Assembly: GCA_039566865.1 (NCBI GenBank)
Contig: CM076948.1
Location: forward strand, 17,433,001 to 17,497,000
Origin: Aurelia coerulea
Taxonomy: Eukaryota; Cnidaria; Scyphozoa; Semaeostomeae; Ulmaridae
Direction of reading: 5' to 3'
Length of the DNA: 64,000 nucleotides
Part shown: positions 62,037-64,000 of the stretch, piece by piece
How the letters are laid out: each line of letters opens with the position of its first letter
How positions within the stretch are numbered: position 1 is the first letter of the stretch
Translations under genes and position numbers: made by a program
Notes under the pieces: generated by a model
The model's input: the letters and a program-made list of their open reading frames with translations, nothing else
The model's database searches: none
Told to the model about the DNA's origin: nothing

Positions 62037-62429
62037 TTGGACCTTTTCAGTACACAGTAGCTATTCATTTTACGTTTGTTTAAAGATGTAGGCGGTAAAG
62101 TAACGAATTTATGGCACTCAGTTTTAATCCAAAGCGTGCCATCTTGAGCTTTTCGTCCTGCAGGAATCGATAAATTGGAAAATGTTTGTCTGTCAATTGT
62201 TACATTAAAATTTACTTCTAAGGGTTGAGCAACTGTTTCATATCAATTTATGACCGGAGATGCTTTCAGTCATGAAGACGACCTAGATTTCTGTGGAACT
62301 TGGTGGTTAGGAGTTCTATAACTTTTGATTTATTGGTCACATTGTGTTTGTATATTCATTTACAACGTAATCCCCAGTTGGAAGGTTTTATCGTGAAAGA
62401 CTTCATGAATTAGACGACAGGCAGTTCTA
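62037..62429. other. Stretch without recognised gene
   Basis: Nothing recognised. Confidence 0.35.
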
Positions 62430-62900
62430 GAAGTCTCTCTTTTTCTTGTTCATATCTACTACTAATGTTTGTGCTTCTTTTGAAATATCCAGTTTAATGC
62501 CGATGCTGGCCAAATCTTGCCTTACTGTCCGCATCCAGGTCGTCTTTGATCTTCCTTGTGGCCGTTTCACTTTCATGAGATATTATTTAAGGGCTTTCCT
62601 TGCTGGTGTTTCTGGATGCAAGCGCATGAGATGTCCTAGCCATGTTAGTCTCCTTTCTCTTATTATTTCACTCCATGGTTCACATTTCGTTCTGGCATAG
62701 AGCTCGTTGTTGGTAATATTTCTTTGCCAGTTAATTCCTAGAATCTTTCTTAGATGTTTACGTTGGAAGGTGTCGATGGTGTTTTCTAGCTTCTTCGTTA
62801 GAGTCCACAGTTCGCTATTATACAAACATACACTTGCTACATAGGTATTAAAAGTTCTCAGTTTGATCTTGATGGAGTTTTTCTCATCAAAGAGTTGTTC
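62430..62900 (-). pseudogene. RTE-clade LINE, C-terminal domain
   Basis: Reads LRTFNTYVASVCLYNSELWT, FQRKHLRKILGINWQRNITN, TWLGHLMRLHPETPARKAL, then TAA (62583-62585), then KRPQGRSKTTWMRTVRQDLA and a natural stop at about 62430. WLGH-MR and PQGR...TW are typical of RTE C-termini. A different subfamily from the element at 1-2597. Confidence 0.75.
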
Positions 62901-62929
62901 ATATCAGTGGTTTGAAATACGAGGTGCTG

Positions 62930-63545
62930 AAACTGTGCATCCCCTAAGAATTATTGCTTAGCTTATCCCAGAACCTGGTGTGACTAAACGGATCCATTTT
63001 AGACAAGTCATTATATATCGTAGCTTTGTTTACTCTAACTTCAATTATTTTCCGTTAGTTTGGTATTTTTCCTCCATAAAGTCGCTTCATAAAATTGGAA
63101 AGTTATAAGAGCATGCACTATGATTTCTTTTCAATGATCACAAGAGCTCACATAATGAGTTACTACAAAAGTCTGGAAGATGTACTAGCCTATGCAAGTC
63201 TTGCGTCAAAGAACTCTTTGCATTGAAATCTACAAAACAATGACTAATCTAAATCCACCATTCATGAAAAATTTCTTCAGATTCAGATCTTCGCACTATT
63301 CTACCAAAAATCCTTATGACTTAAAACTTGTAAGACCAAATCAAATCAAGTAACTCATGGTTCAAACCAGATAACATTATATCTCCCTGGTTCAAACAGT
63401 CTTGAGTCCGTTGGCCCTCAAATATGGAATGGCCTACCAAACAAAATGAAATCCACAGAAAACTTGAAAAGCTTTAAACTTTCGATAGAGCAATGGAATG
63501 GCCCAGAAATGAAATATAAATGTAGGGCCTGCAGTAGTTTAATTT
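62930..63545 (+). pseudogene. CR1-like LINE C-terminal fragment
   Basis: YSNFNYFPLVWYFSSIKSLH, ALRFLFNDHKSSHNELLQKS, KTMTNLNPPFMKNFFR, GPQIWNGLPNKMKSTENLKS and KYKCRACSS, in changing frames. A distant relative of the other CR1-type tails. Confidence 0.7.
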
Positions 63546-64000
63546 TATTCAACATTAGGTTTTATATACAGTTTAATTTCATTCGATTTATATATATTGT
63601 ATGTATTGTTAGCTATGTAGAAAAATATCAAATTAAGATAAATGAACAAAATCGTACCCTTCGTAGCCTGCGTGCAGAAAGATAAGGCTCAAATCCTTAC
63701 TGGTTGTCAGAGCATGCGGAAATCATCCAATTTCATGCTTGTCAGCCAATGAGATCACCGCTTTCTAGCCCCTGGAGACAAAATCGGTCGTTTGAGGTAA
63801 ATTTTCTAGTACCCTCACTAAAACTGAAATGGATGCTAAAATACTTCAGTTATTTGCAATTTTTTTTAATAAATCAGTTGTGGGGATGTCCGTCCAGAGT
63901 TGTTTACATGTTTAGGCACACAGCTTGTTTGGGGCCGGAGCTGCGTTCATTTTCCGGTCGAAGGATATTGACCTTCGTTGAAATATCTATAGAAATCGCT
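63546..64000. other. Right-edge stretch without recognised gene
   Basis: Nothing recognised. Confidence 0.35.

Overview
The window looks like nuclear DNA of an invertebrate animal. A coral-like (anthozoan) cnidarian is my best guess, because of the mix of decayed LINE families, a Penelope-like element, an R2-type LINE and a PIN-like protein family that I associate with corals. This is inference; lancelets, hemichordates or sponges are not excluded. There is no operon structure, CRISPR array or free-standing tRNA gene. Almost everything is transposable-element sequence, mostly decayed and deeply nested.

Only two host-type genes are supported. One is an apparently intact intronless core-1 beta-1,3-galactosyltransferase (C1GALT1-like) on the minus strand at 35201-36283. 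The other is a short spliced terminal exon (55463-55648, minus) of a cysteine-rich protein with an RSKR furin-type site. A RecQ-like helicase scrap (36650-36775) and a decayed PIN-like protein (15530-17274) are relics.

Layout. 1-2597: RTE-clade LINE. 2600-8215: two LINE 3' tails around a nearly intact R2-type LINE (3118-7105). 7400-10720: several small inverted-repeat elements, one a Harbinger-like MITE with TTA duplication. 11460-15272: CR1-like LINE, almost full length. 15530-20040: PIN-like relic and AT-rich, TGACGTCA-rich repeats. 20045-30202: a resolved nest, in which an older LINE was split by a Penelope-like element (12-bp target duplication), itself split by two LINEs, one carrying a mariner-like MITE. 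30206-35015: MITEs, a duplicated 0.5-kb block and two GGGGTAC-type foldback elements. 35.2-36.3 kb: the C1GALT1-like gene. 38.4-42.2 kb: foldback elements. 44.0-44.6 kb: a 111-bp minisatellite and a row of GC-rich hairpins. 44.8-50 kb: LINE pieces and TTAA-flanked elements. 50421-54958: a 4.5-kb palindrome whose arms give empty sites for each other's insertions. 55.7-62.0 kb: TTAA-flanked foldbacks and a CCATAATGG-bounded repeat family carrying a SINE, LINE tails and a piggyBac-like element. 62.4-63.5 kb: LINE remnants.

The parts do not cooperate as a pathway. The value of the window is as a record of transposition: paralogous copies repeatedly supply the empty site, so target duplications can be read directly. 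The most unusual signals are hammerhead-like motifs with a paired core change in the Penelope-like repeats, and a 3'-terminal LINE hairpin whose stem covaries in five copies.
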